Shown: positions 18,562 to 27,143, numbered from the stretch's first letter. The stretch is DNA of 64,000 nt from Actinomadura opuntiae (GCF_030283205.1 NZ_JASNWF010000024.1:1-64000); one strand, 5' to 3'. Notes: a model not told the origin generated them from the sequence alone. Translations and numbers: made by a program.

Positions 18562-19950
18562 TCAATGGTGAGCGCCGATGGTGCCGCCCTCGGTGCCGGT
18601 GACGATCGGCTCCTCAGCCTCTTCCTCTCCCCCTAGGACGACCTTGCCGGGACGCCAGCCACGACGCCTTCCCATAGGGACGACGATTCCGGACAAGGCC
18701 GCCATGGCAGCGAGCCCCACTGCGCCTGCTGCAACGCCGATGGCCACGTCCATGGTGCGGTCGTCGGGATGCGATGGCGCGGCCAGCTTCGCCGGGTGCA
18801 GCGACGGCTGTGCGGCAGCCGCTCCATTGGTGTCCTCGTCCGGCACTATCGCGGTGACGGCCTGCATCGGGTTCACCATGCCGCGCCCTGTGCCATCACC
18901 GACGTTCCCGTCCGCGGTCGTCAGGATGCGCCGAACAACCTGGTCCTGACGCAACCTTGGATGGCCGGCCCGTACCAGTGCGGCGACTCCCGACACATAG
19001 GCGGCGGCGAAACTGGTCCCCTCTGCCTGCGGGTTGTAGCCGCCGCCCGGCCACGGGATCGTCAGGTCCTTGCCGGGCGCACCGACGTCCACTCGGGACT
19101 GCAGGCCGGACGACTCGATGCGGTGGCCGTCCTCACCCAGTGACGCCACGGAGATGACACCCGGATAGCTCGCCGGGTACGCGGGGCCGTCGTCCCCGTC
19201 GTCCTTGGTCGCGTTGCCCGCGGCAGCGACGATGACCGCATCATAGGCCTGCGCGTAGCGGACGGCCTGTTGCAGCGCGTCGGACGGGGCGGCCGCTATA
19301 GAGACGTTGATGACTCGTGCGCCGACGTCGGCCGCCTTACGGATCGCGCCGGGGAGCCGCTCGCCGCCGTGCTCGTCGCGGTCGGCGTTCTGCTGCTTGA
19401 CGACGACGAGCCGGGCTGCGGGCGCGACGCCGGTGAGCGGGATCCCCGCAGGATTCATGTCGCGACCGGCGATCAGCGCGGCGACGCCTGTCCCGTGCCC
19501 GGCACAGTCCCGTCTGCCCGTTCCCGTGAGGTCGGTGTAGTCGGCGACACGACCGTCCAGCATCGGATGGCCGACGTCCACCCCGCTGTCTATGACGGCC
19601 ACCTTTACGCCCTGTCCTTGGGTGAGGCCCCACACGCGCTGGAAGGCGAGCCGCTTCTGCGCCCACGGTTCCGCAATCGTCCCGCGGTAACCGCGTGGCA
19701 GGTCGCACGTGACCGGCGCAGGCGGGGCCGGCCGCGGCGCGGAACTGGACGGCTTGGGGGACGGCTTAGCTGAAGGCTTGGCAGACGGCCTCTGCGTGGG
19801 CTTCGCCGAGGGCTTCCCTGATGCGGAGGGCTTCGGCGTAGGTGCCGTGATGCGATGCGATGACGCCGGTACGGTGACCGCTGACGCCGGTACGGCCGGA
19901 ACAGAGGTCGCTAAGAACACACCGGCCGCAACGACTCCGATCGCACGCAT
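18562..19950 (-). CDS. mycP: Mycosin, type VII subtilisin-like membrane protease
   Basis: A 462-residue exported serine protease. It has a signal peptide (residues 1-24), a long Ser/Lys/Pro linker (residues ~38-80), and a subtilase domain with catalytic Asp121 (VIDSGVD), His152 (GHGTG), oxyanion Asn246 (AAAGN) and Ser313 (GTSFAAAYVSG). One C-terminal transmembrane helix (~402-425) and a short cytosolic tail follow. This is the mycosin layout; mycosins stabilise the type VII membrane complex and process some substrates. The basic, repetitive linker in place of a short propeptide is distinctive. It faces eccC tail to tail with a 29-bp gap. The ATG has a GGGGAGAAGG site. Confidence 0.94.
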   Translation of the reverse strand: MRAIGVVAAGVFLATSVPAVPASAVTVPASSHRITAPTPKPSASGKPSAKPTQRPSAKPSAKPSPKPSSSAPRPAPPAPVTCDLPRGYRGTIAEPWAQKRLAFQRVWGLTQGQGVKVAVIDSGVDVGHPMLDGRVADYTDLTGTGRRDCAGHGTGVAALIAGRDMNPAGIPLTGVAPAARLVVVKQQNADRDEHGGERLPGAIRKAADVGARVINVSIAAAPSDALQQAVRYAQAYDAVIVAAAGNATKDDGDDGPAYPASYPGVISVASLGEDGHRIESSGLQSRVDVGAPGKDLTIPWPGGGYNPQAEGTSFAAAYVSGVAALVRAGHPRLRQDQVVRRILTTADGNVGDGTGRGMVNPMQAVTAIVPDEDTNGAAAAQPSLHPAKLAAPSHPDDRTMDVAIGVAAGAVGLAAMAALSGIVVPMGRRRGWRPGKVVLGGEEEAEEPIVTGTEGGTIGAHH

Positions 19951-20036
19951 CGCCTTCTCCCCGGGGGCATGGGTGGCTCGGCGAACGACTGTAGAGGAAT
20001 CCTTACCGGGTTGGCATCACACGTGTGGGAGAGCTG

Positions 20037-20762
20037 TCAAGAACCGGAGCTCCTGTGCTCGCGCCACAGGCGCAGGGTCATCAGAACCGCCGCGATGACC
20101 GCGCCCAGAAGGAAACCCACCAGGAAACCGGTGCGCGAGTCCGCCGGCGCGAAGGCCAGCCAGCCGACGCAGACCGCGATGACGAACAGCGCGTAGCAGG
20201 CCACGAACGTGTAGAAGCGCTTGCTCCAGAAGAACCGCTTGGTCGGCATCTCGGGTGCCGCCTGCAACTCCGCGTCCGGTCCCAGGCTCGCCGCCTTGGC
20301 GCGCTTGAAGTACTCGAACTGCATCCAGGTGCCGCACGGTTCCCAGCCGTCCAGTGCCATGCGCTCCTCGACGGCCTTGCGGCGGCCCGGCAGGACGGTC
20401 TCGCGCCGGTACTCCCAGCGCTGCGGACGCTCGCCGTCACGGCGGCAGACGAAACCGCCGACGGAGTCGACCCGTTCGACCTCCCAGCCCTCGTCGCCGA
20501 ACCGGTTGAGCATCTTCCGGTCCTGGAAGGCGTCGGCGGTCCAGCGCCACGTCTGCGCGGACGCGTCCGGTTGCGAGCCGCCGTCCTCCGAGGGGACCAA
20601 CCGCTCGGCGAACTCCTCTACGGGACCGAATTCCTCTTCTGGGGCGGTCCCCGACTCGGCTATGTAGGCGGCAAGGTCGTCGACCGTTCCCGACACCTCG
20701 TCCGCGGGGACGCCGCTGCCGCGCAACCGCTCCGCAAGGTCTTCGAAGTAGGGAGTGGTCAT
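20037..20762 (-). CDS. PadR-coupled membrane protein with HAAS-like N-terminus
   Basis: A 241-residue protein. An acidic helical N-terminus (residues 1-60, EDLAERLRGSGV) resembles the HAAS/DUF1700 domains encoded next to PadR regulators. A basic/aromatic middle follows (MLNRFGDEGWEVERVDS; repeated D/E-G-W segments), then two transmembrane helices (~172-192 and ~200-220) and a short basic tail. Its ATG overlaps the stop of the PadR gene. The family association suggests a membrane partner or effector whose amount is set by PadR. The molecular role is unknown. Confidence 0.75.
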   Translation of the reverse strand: MTTPYFEDLAERLRGSGVPADEVSGTVDDLAAYIAESGTAPEEEFGPVEEFAERLVPSEDGGSQPDASAQTWRWTADAFQDRKMLNRFGDEGWEVERVDSVGGFVCRRDGERPQRWEYRRETVLPGRRKAVEERMALDGWEPCGTWMQFEYFKRAKAASLGPDAELQAAPEMPTKRFFWSKRFYTFVACYALFVIAVCVGWLAFAPADSRTGFLVGFLLGAVIAAVLMTLRLWREHRSSGS

Positions 20763-21097
20763 CGGATCCCTCCTTGGGCGAGCAAGTCCCGTACGGACCC
20801 GTCGAACGCCAGCCAGAGCGCCCCCTGTTCGGCGAGCATCGAACGCCCCTCGTCCGTGAGGCTGTAGTAGCGGCGACCAGGGCCCCGTTCGGCGACCCGG
20901 TACTCGGCGGCTACGAGGCCGGCCTCTTCCAGGCGGTTGAGCACCGGATAGAGGGTGCCTCCCTTGATCTGGCCAAGGCCCGCCTTGTCGAGCGTCTTGG
21001 CGATCTCGTATCCGTAGCTCTCGCCGCCCGTCAGGCTGGCGAGCACCAGCAGATCGAGGACGCCCTTGAGCCAGCTAGCGCGTCGGTCGGCGACCAT
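20759..21097 (-). CDS. PadR family transcriptional regulator
   Basis: A 112-residue winged-helix repressor-type protein: SWLKGVLDLLVLASL at the start, the PadR recognition segment GGTLYPVLNRLEEAGLV, and a wing (GPGRRYYSLTDEG). It lacks the long C-terminal dimer extension, fitting the short PadR-s2 subfamily. The start at 21097 is preferred because GAGG lies nine bases upstream; two further in-frame ATGs sit up to 21 bases earlier. It lies 44 bp downstream of the CPBP gene and overlaps the next gene by ATGA, so it probably controls this three-gene operon. Confidence 0.9.
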   Translation of the reverse strand: MVADRRASWLKGVLDLLVLASLTGGESYGYEIAKTLDKAGLGQIKGGTLYPVLNRLEEAGLVAAEYRVAERGPGRRYYSLTDEGRSMLAEQGALWLAFDGSVRDLLAQGGIR

Positions 21098-21141
21098 GGC
21101 GGCCATCCTCACAGCCATAGGGACAGGGGCACAAACCAGCT

Positions 21142-21882
21142 TCAGACAGGGACGACATCGGTATTACGCGTCCTCGCGGTGGCCCAGGGGACGACCACCA
21201 TGCTGAGCACGTCGATGAAGATGTGCAGGCACACGGGCAAGAGAAGACTGCCGCTCGATAGGTAGAGGTAGGTCAGCGAATAGCCGACCGCGGCGACGAG
21301 GACCATGCCGGCCCATCCCTGGTACACGTGCCCGATGGTGAAGAGCGCCAATGCCAGCGCGCCCGCCATCGTCACGCTCAGCCCGAGGACGTCCACGCCC
21401 AGGGCGATGAGGAAGCCCCGGTATACGAGTTCCTCCGTGACACCCGCGGTAACGGCCATGGCGAGCGCGTACCGGCGTTCGGTGGACGTCCTAGGGAGCA
21501 TCTCTTTGATCTGGCTGTTCTTCGCCGGGCTTCTGCCGGCACGCGCGCTCCGGTAGAAGAGCCACGCAAGCAGCGGCAGGGCCACGACCATCGCGCCCAC
21601 TGCGCCTATGGCGACGGACGGCTCTTCCGGTGCGCGGACCCCGATGTCCGAGAGGTGAACGCCGGGCGAGACCAGCAGCGTCAGCACCGCCAGAGCGGCG
21701 GCCCACCACGAACCCGAGATCCACCGGCGGAACATGCCGATCAGTGCGTACGGGTCCTGGTCGCGCCGCTGCCGCATGCGGTCGTAGGAGCGCTTTCCCC
21801 ACAGGCCTTCGGCCAGCACGTAACCGATCAGCGGCACCGCCAGGACCAGCCCCAGCGGCGAGAAGTCGGGCGAGATCCGCAC
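21142..21882 (-). CDS. CPBP family intramembrane metalloprotease
   Basis: A 246-residue polytopic protein with the CPBP (Abi/CAAX-protease-like) motifs: EELVYRGF (EExxxR), FTIGH (FxxxH) and HIFID near the end. These residues form the membrane-embedded active site in characterised relatives. About six to seven hydrophobic helices are visible. The GTG at 21882 is chosen because it follows GAAGGTGG; the frame extends to a TTG at 21930 that lacks a site. It is the first gene of the CPBP-PadR-membrane-protein operon. The substrate is unknown. Confidence 0.85.
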   Translation of the reverse strand: MRISPDFSPLGLVLAVPLIGYVLAEGLWGKRSYDRMRQRRDQDPYALIGMFRRWISGSWWAAALAVLTLLVSPGVHLSDIGVRAPEEPSVAIGAVGAMVVALPLLAWLFYRSARAGRSPAKNSQIKEMLPRTSTERRYALAMAVTAGVTEELVYRGFLIALGVDVLGLSVTMAGALALALFTIGHVYQGWAGMVLVAAVGYSLTYLYLSSGSLLLPVCLHIFIDVLSMVVVPWATARTRNTDVVPV

Positions 21883-21918
21883 CGGACCACCTTCGATTCG
21901 TCCAGCATGACGATCTAG

Positions 21919-21947
21919 ACGGTAGAGCAAGCTAGTTAGCGAAGCAA
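21919..21947 (-). promoter_or_regulatory. Sigma-70-type promoter of the CPBP-PadR operon
   Basis: On the minus strand TTGCTT (21947-21942), a 17-bp spacer and TACCGT (21924-21919) form a good housekeeping promoter. It leaves an untranslated leader of about 30 nt before the GTG at 21882. The local sequence is unusually AT-rich, and AGCTA/TAGCT half-sites flank the -35, a possible PadR operator (inferred). Confidence 0.5.
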
Positions 21948-22105
21948 CCTAGGTAGCTCTGAGTGGTGCCAGTCCGACATCCGTCGCTAAACGGAACGAT
22001 CACTCGGAATAGCCGGAAGGATCTTGCGGTTGCAACTAACGTGCGAACCCCGGTCGCCGGGGTACCACGTACGGCACCGTCCACGACGATCCCTGGAGGC
22101 ACCCC

Positions 22106-22291
22106 ATGCCCAGCAGCATCCTGCGGCCACGCGCCGGCAGCGGCCACAAACACGTCAAGTCGACGTCCCTGCGCGCGCTGGCGGTCGCCGCGCGCCTGGA
22201 ACGACACCACGCCCCGGAGGGCCCACCGGGCCGCTCCCCCGGCCGGGACGAGCAGCCGCCGCCCGAGCGGCGGACGCCGGACCCGGCCTGA
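22106..22291 (+). CDS. Small basic protein of unknown function
   Basis: A 61-residue, Arg/Pro/His-rich protein with no recognised domain. Support for it being real: an ATG nine bases after a clean GGAGG, a stop followed 35 bp later by a strong terminator hairpin, and an otherwise empty interval. The first half is basic (HKHVKSTSLRALAVAARLERH, one amphipathic helix); the second is disordered. It could bind nucleic acid, but nothing demonstrates it. Confidence 0.5.
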   Translation: MPSSILRPRAGSGHKHVKSTSLRALAVAARLERHHAPEGPPGRSPGRDEQPPPERRTPDPA

Positions 22292-22326
22292 CTCCAGCGC
22301 GCACCGGCCACATCCGGCCGCCGCGA

Positions 22327-22360
22327 CCGAAGCCCTCGCGCACCCGCGCGAGGGCTTCGG
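22327..22360 (+). terminator. Strong perfect hairpin terminator
   Basis: A 14-bp perfect stem (CCGAAGCCCTCGCG at 22327-22340 with CGCGAGGGCTTCGG at 22347-22360) and 6-nt loop lies between the small basic gene and the kinase gene. Confidence 0.8.
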
Positions 22361-22461
22361 CGTACCGCGGTGACGTGCTAGATCAACCGTTCCGCGAACC
22401 GCATACCATCTTGTGGCCATAGTCTTGCGAAACGAGACGGAAGCGACGGGGAGCGAGTGGT

Positions 22462-24264
22462 GTGACGGACAGGACGATGCCCGACGCCCATCCGCTGCGG
22501 TCGGGCGACCCGACCGAGCTGGGTGGATACCAGATCCTGGGCCGCCTGGGCGAGGGCGGGCAGGGCGCGGTCTTCCTCGGTCGGCCGGCCGGTTCCGACG
22601 GCACGGCCCGCGCCTCCGACCACGTCGCGATCAAGCTGCTGCACGGCGGGCTCACCGGGGACGAGTCCGCGCGGGCGCGGTTCGTCCGCGAGTTGGAGGT
22701 CGCCAAGCGGGTGGCCAGGTTCTGCACCGCGCAGGTGCTGGACGCAGACGTCGCGGGCGACCAGCCGTACATCGTCAGCGAGTACGTCCCCGGCCTGTCC
22801 CTGCACAGCGTGGTGCGGCACGAGGGGCCCCGTACCGGCGGCGCGCTAGAGCGCCTGGCCATCAGCACGCTGACGGCGCTCACCGCGATCCATCAGGCCG
22901 GCATCGTGCACCGCGATTTCAAGCCGCACAACGTGATGATGGGGCCTGACGGTCCCCGTGTCATCGACTTCGGCGTGGCCCGCGCACTGGGCGCCGCCGG
23001 TGAGACCCAGAACGTCGGTACGCCCGCCTACATGGCGCCCGAGCACTTCACCGGCGGCCAGGTCGGACCAGCGTCCGACATGTTCGCCTGGGGCACGACC
23101 ATGGTTTTCGCCGCCACGGGACGGCCCGCCTTCGGCAACGACGAGATGGCGACCGTCATGCACCGGATCATCACCGGTGAGCCGGACTTGGGCGATCTGT
23201 CGGGGCCGATGCGCGACCTGGTCCTTGCGTGCCTGGCCAAGGAGCCGTCGCAGCGTCCCACCGCGCGGGAGGCGCAGGAGCGGCTCGTCGGGGCGGCCAG
23301 CGGCACCTCCGGCGCCGCCGTGCCCGTCCCGCCCCTGCCGGCCTTCCCCGGGGTTCCCGTGGAGCACGCGGCGTCGCCGTTCGCGGGGTCGACGGACCCG
23401 AACGCCTCTCCCTCGGCGATGGCCGGAGCGGTCCTGCCGCCCGACCACGTCACCGACCCGTCCGGCCGGCGCAGCACGACGGCGCCTCAGCCGCCGCCGT
23501 ACAGCGAGATGACGCCGCAGCCGACCGATCCTCGCTACGCGCCTCCGCCCCTCCTACAAGGCCCTCCTGCGCCGCCCTATGGGCAGGCACCGGGCGGCGG
23601 TAAGCGTGGACGTCTCATACCGATCGCCGCTGCCGCTGCAGTGGCGGCCGTCGTTGTGGGCGGCGGCGCGGTATGGGCCGCCACGAGGTCGGGTGGCGGG
23701 CACCATGACCAGCCGGCGGCGGCGTCCGACAACGGGCAGGCCGGGCAGGAGGGATCGCCCGGCGCGGGCGGTGCCGCGGGTTCGGCGAACAGTCCTACCA
23801 AGAGCAAGCAGCCGCCCACCAAGGGCAAGCAGCCGGGGCAGGATCCTGCCCATCCGAACAAGAAGCAGGGCGGCAAGCAGCAGCAGCCGGGTGTTCCGGC
23901 GCCCACCAAGGGCACCGGCGGCGGTGGCGGGACGACGACCGTCAACGAGCCGCCCAACAAGTACACGCCGCAGCAGGCGTGCGGCAGCGGCTACAACGTG
24001 CAGCGGTCGATTGCGGGCTCCGGTGGTACCGCCTACCTCCTCTACAGCAGCAGCACCAAGCAGAACTGTGCCGTCACCATGAAGACCAGGAACGTCGGTA
24101 AGAGCTCCTCGGTCTCGGTGTGGCTCCAGGCACAGGGCGGCGCCCGTAAGGGCGACAGCGGCTCCTACGCGTGGTACGCGGGCCCGGTGTACGTGAAGGC
24201 GCCCGGCGTGTGCGTCCGGTTCGGAGGCAACGGCGCAACCGCGCCCTACGGGAACTGCGGCTGA
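22462..24264 (+). CDS. Receptor-like Ser/Thr protein kinase
   Basis: A 600-residue Hanks-type kinase. The catalytic domain (~20-285) has GRLGEGGQGAV, Lys58 in HVAIKLL, HRDFKPHN (Asp152), DFGVA (Asp169) and GTPAYMAPE. The HRD loop has Phe in place of the usual Leu before Lys. A proline-rich juxtamembrane region leads to one helix (~386-408), a Gly/Lys/Pro linker, and a C-terminal extracellular domain (~505-600) with four Cys but no PASTA repeats. It is expected to sense an external cue and phosphorylate cytosolic targets; the ligand is unknown. The GTG at 22462 follows a GGGGAG site. Hairpins bound it on both sides, so it is probably monocistronic. Confidence 0.9.
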   Translation: MTDRTMPDAHPLRSGDPTELGGYQILGRLGEGGQGAVFLGRPAGSDGTARASDHVAIKLLHGGLTGDESARARFVRELEVAKRVARFCTAQVLDADVAGDQPYIVSEYVPGLSLHSVVRHEGPRTGGALERLAISTLTALTAIHQAGIVHRDFKPHNVMMGPDGPRVIDFGVARALGAAGETQNVGTPAYMAPEHFTGGQVGPASDMFAWGTTMVFAATGRPAFGNDEMATVMHRIITGEPDLGDLSGPMRDLVLACLAKEPSQRPTAREAQERLVGAASGTSGAAVPVPPLPAFPGVPVEHAASPFAGSTDPNASPSAMAGAVLPPDHVTDPSGRRSTTAPQPPPYSEMTPQPTDPRYAPPPLLQGPPAPPYGQAPGGGKRGRLIPIAAAAAVAAVVVGGGAVWAATRSGGGHHDQPAAASDNGQAGQEGSPGAGGAAGSANSPTKSKQPPTKGKQPGQDPAHPNKKQGGKQQQPGVPAPTKGTGGGGGTTTVNEPPNKYTPQQACGSGYNVQRSIAGSGGTAYLLYSSSTKQNCAVTMKTRNVGKSSSVSVWLQAQGGARKGDSGSYAWYAGPVYVKAPGVCVRFGGNGATAPYGNCG

Positions 24265-24327
24265 CGTCCTGCGGGAATCCTCCGGACGTCCTGCGGGAGT
24301 CCTGCGGAAAATCGTCCGGCAGAACGA

Positions 24328-24353
24328 AGGCCACCCTCGCGCCTGGGTGGCCT
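24328..24353 (+). terminator. Hairpin terminator after the kinase gene
   Basis: AGGCCACCC (24328-24336) pairs with GGGTGGCCT (24345-24353) around an 8-nt loop, 64 bp after the kinase stop and before the convergent DUF397 gene. A short direct repeat (ACGTCCTGCGGGA, twice at 24264-24299) precedes it. Confidence 0.7.
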
Positions 24354-24483
24354 CTGTACCGGTCGTGTTTCGCATTGGCGGACGGGTCGACGTTCGGTGG
24401 ACCGGTAGCCGACCCGCCGCGGTTCGACGTGCCGCGCGGTCCCTGTGAGCCGGCGGCGTGGGTTTGGCGGTTTTCCAGGAGTG

Positions 24484-24738
24484 TCAGTTACGGGAGGCGA
24501 TGAGGTGGTCGAAGTCGCCGTCCTTGGCACCGAGGATGAGCGCCTCGATCTCCGGGCGGGTGTAGATGAGGGCCGGACCCTCGGGGTGGCGGGAGTTGCG
24601 CATCGCGACCTGCCCACCGGGCAGCTCGGCGATCTCTACACAGTTCCCCTGGGAGTTGCTTCGCCGGGACTTCAGCCACCGCGCCCCCTGGAGCTTGGTG
24701 GCGGGCATCCCGTTGTCGTAGTCGGTCTGGAGCATCAT
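24484..24738 (-). CDS. DUF397 domain protein
   Basis: An 84-residue actinobacterial DUF397 protein: ARWLKSRRSNSQGNCVEIAELPGG and MRNSRHPEGPALIYTRPEI are the family's hallmark segments. DUF397 proteins are nearly always encoded next to an XRE regulator with a C-terminal DUF5753 domain and are thought to act with it; some pairs behave like regulator/antagonist modules in Streptomyces development. Here its ATG overlaps the regulator's stop (ATGA), so the pair is coupled. Confidence 0.92.
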   Translation of the reverse strand: MMLQTDYDNGMPATKLQGARWLKSRRSNSQGNCVEIAELPGGQVAMRNSRHPEGPALIYTRPEIEALILGAKDGDFDHLIASRN

Positions 24739-25601
24739 GTCTCTCTGAGAAAATCACCAAGAAGCTCGACGGTGCGCTCCGGGGTCGCACTGTCGACGCA
24801 CAGGCGTTCCATCGCCTGCAGATAGGTGTCGACGTCGTCGCGCTTGTCCAGGTACATGGCGCCGGTGAGGTTCTCGACGTAAACCACGTCCGGCAGGTCC
24901 TGCTCGGGAAAGCGCAGGATCGTGAACGCCCCTCCCTCGGCGGCGTGGCCGCCGAACCTGAACGGCATGATCTGGATGGTGACGTTGGGCAGCTTCGACA
25001 TCTCGATGAGATGCTCGAACTGGCCCCGCATCACCTCCGGCCCGCCGATGGGGCGCCGCAGCGCCCCCTCGTCGATGACCGCCCACAGACGGGGTGCGTC
25101 CGGGCCGGTGAGCCGTTCCTGCCGTTGCAGGCGCAGTTCCACGCGCTGGTCGATCTCGTGTTCGGCGGCTCCGGCGTTGCCCAGGCGTATGACCGCACGC
25201 GCATACCCCTCCGACTGCAGCAGTCCCGGGACGAACTGCAGCTCGTACGTGCGGATCAACGCCGCCGACTCCTCCAGGCCCACATAGGTCTGGAACCAGC
25301 CGGGCAGAACGTCGTTGTACCGGTGCCACCAACCGGGGGTGTTGGCCTCCCTCGCCAGCTGTATCAGCGCATCGCGCTCGGCCTTGTCGGCGACGCCGTA
25401 CAGCGTGAGCAGGTCGTCCACGTCGCGTTCTTTGAAGCTGACGCGCCCGAGCTCCAGGCGGCTGATCTTCGACTCCGACGCGCGGATGACGTAGCCGGCG
25501 TCCTGACGGGTCACGCCCTTCTGCTCGCGCAGACGGCGCAATTGGGACCCGAGCAGGATCCGACGAACCGTCGACCCGCTTCCCGGCGTCTCTGGAGTCA
25601 C
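24735..25601 (-). CDS. XRE-family regulator with DUF5753 (Scr1-like)
   Basis: A 288-residue DNA-binding protein. A helix-turn-helix (~15-70; QLRRLREQKGVTRQDAGYVI...SKISRLELG) precedes a DUF5753 domain (~100-280; ELQFVPGLLQSEGYARAVI) typical of streptomycete regulators paired with DUF397 genes. The GTG at 25601 follows GGGAGG; an upstream TTG two codons earlier is less likely. No target is visible beyond likely autoregulation of the coupled pair. The intergenic region to the divergent ATPase gene (25602-25825) could hold its operator. Confidence 0.9.
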   Translation of the reverse strand: MTPETPGSGSTVRRILLGSQLRRLREQKGVTRQDAGYVIRASESKISRLELGRVSFKERDVDDLLTLYGVADKAERDALIQLAREANTPGWWHRYNDVLPGWFQTYVGLEESAALIRTYELQFVPGLLQSEGYARAVIRLGNAGAAEHEIDQRVELRLQRQERLTGPDAPRLWAVIDEGALRRPIGGPEVMRGQFEHLIEMSKLPNVTIQIMPFRFGGHAAEGGAFTILRFPEQDLPDVVYVENLTGAMYLDKRDDVDTYLQAMERLCVDSATPERTVELLGDFLRET

Positions 25602-25825
25602 GCCCAACCTCCCGGCTATTCGGCGGACAGCGAACCTAGTGTGCCACTGGCCTCCGTGTCCTGCGGTTACCTCCGATCACCCGCGTGCATCCACGCCGCC
25701 CCACACCCTTCCGATGCGGATGCACGTGCATTGGGCCTTGCATTCGCACGCTACGATGCGCAGGATAACGCACGAGACTTCCGAGCCACGGCTGCACAAC
25801 GAGATCACTCTGCGGGGTCCGGGGA

Positions 25826-26443
25826 ATGACGTCACGCCATGCGCACGACGACACGCGGTGGGAGCTCGGCCCTCTCACGGGGCCGGCGGTCCCGCGGGAC
25901 CATGCCGTGCACTCGACGCCCATACCGGAGTCGTCCGACCTGCCCCCGCGCCTGGACGCGGCCGTGACCGCGCTGACGGAGCTCGCCGGGACGACGGTGT
26001 CGTTCATCGTCCGGCCCGACCCGGAGTCGGTCACCGAGGCCCGGCACTTCGCGCTGTCCCGGCTGGGCGAATGGGGCCTGCCGGAGCTGGCCGACGACGT
26101 CGGCCTGGTGGTATCCGAACTCGTCACCAACGCGCTGCGGCACAGCGGCAGGGCGGCCTGCGGACGGCCGGGCGACGACGTGCACCGCGAGGGCGTGTAC
26201 GACGACCCGGCCGATCCGCTGGGTTCGGCCCCCTCAGCCATACGGCTGCGGCTTGTGCACCGGAAGCCCTGGCTGCTCTGCGGGATCATGGACTCCAGCC
26301 CGTCCGCTCCTCGCCGCAAGGAGCCCGACTACATAGCCGAGACCGGCCGCGGACTGCATCTGGTCGAATCGTTCAGTGTCAGATGGGGATGGCGCACGCT
26401 GGCCCAGGGAAAGGTCGTGTGGGCGCTGTTCCGCTCACCCTGA
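25826..26443 (+). CDS. Anti-sigma-type HATPase (RsbW/SpoIIAB-like)
   Basis: A 205-residue protein whose C-terminal two thirds are a GHKL ATPase of the anti-sigma kinase class: a Bergerat N-box LVVSELVTNALRHSG near residue 95 and a G2 box ETGRGLHLVESF near residue 175. Many actinomycete proteins of this type phosphorylate STAS anti-anti-sigma factors or bind sigma factors. The STAS gene 113 bp downstream supports that pairing. Between the boxes is a ~45-residue insert. The N-terminal ~50 residues look disordered. Confidence 0.85.
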   Translation: MTSRHAHDDTRWELGPLTGPAVPRDHAVHSTPIPESSDLPPRLDAAVTALTELAGTTVSFIVRPDPESVTEARHFALSRLGEWGLPELADDVGLVVSELVTNALRHSGRAACGRPGDDVHREGVYDDPADPLGSAPSAIRLRLVHRKPWLLCGIMDSSPSAPRRKEPDYIAETGRGLHLVESFSVRWGWRTLAQGKVVWALFRSP

Positions 26444-26556
26444 GAACCCCCTGGTATGCGGGACCGAGCCGTAAAGGACGACACCGTGAGGGATAACGTC
26501 CCGCCACACTGGGTATAGGGGACTGTCCCACGATGAGCGGCAGAGAGGGAGCACCG

Positions 26557-26910
26557 GTGGATTTCGCCGTCGAGCACCGCGTCGAGAAGGGCCTCACCGT
26601 CGTCAAGATCAGTGGCGAGATCGACGTCTTCACCAGCCCCCGACTGCGCGAGGAACTGCTCGGCATCATCGAGAACGGCGGGGTGCACCTGGTCATCGAC
26701 CTGGGCGAGGTCACGTTCCTGGACTCCACCGGCCTCGGCGTTCTGGTCGGCATCTACCACCGGCTCCGGGCCCGCGACGGCTCGATGTCGTTCATGGGGG
26801 TGAACGACCGGGTCCGGCGCGTCTTCCACGTCACCCAGCTCACGAAGATCTTCGTGCTGCACCGGTCACTGGAGGACGCGATCGCGGCCCACGAGGCCGC
26901 CGCGTCCTGA
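26557..26910 (+). CDS. STAS-domain anti-anti-sigma factor
   Basis: A 117-residue protein with a complete STAS domain; the phospho-acceptor loop is FLDSTGLGVLVG, with the Ser of D-S-T the expected target of an anti-sigma kinase. Unphosphorylated forms normally bind the HATPase and free a sigma factor. The GTG at 26557 is chosen over an ATG at 26533 because GAGAGGGAG lies six bases upstream and the resulting start (DFAVEHRVEKG) is typical. It follows the HATPase gene on the same strand, a likely partner-switching pair. Confidence 0.9.
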   Translation: MDFAVEHRVEKGLTVVKISGEIDVFTSPRLREELLGIIENGGVHLVIDLGEVTFLDSTGLGVLVGIYHRLRARDGSMSFMGVNDRVRRVFHVTQLTKIFVLHRSLEDAIAAHEAAAS

Positions 26911-27001
26911 CCGCCCCTCCCGGCCCCCCCGGCTCGCAGACCCTCGTCCCGCCCGTCAGATGTCGGATTTCCTCCCGGTTTGGGACCGGTCCATCGCGGA
27001 G

Positions 27002-27010
27002 TTATCCACA
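27002..27010 (+). promoter_or_regulatory. DnaA-box-like 9-mer
   Basis: TTATCCACA is a perfect classical DnaA box, isolated in the 233-bp gap upstream of the M16 peptidase pair. No second box is close, so this is not an origin. Confidence 0.35.
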
Positions 27011-27143
27011 GTTCGCCGTGACGGCGCCGCGTCGGTCGCAACCGGTACGGTGAGTCAGAGATCAAGCCCGCCGCCTGGGCACCGCCCACCCGACGCGCGC
27101 GGTGCTGACCGCCAGCCGATCATCGAACGGACGGGAGCGCTCC

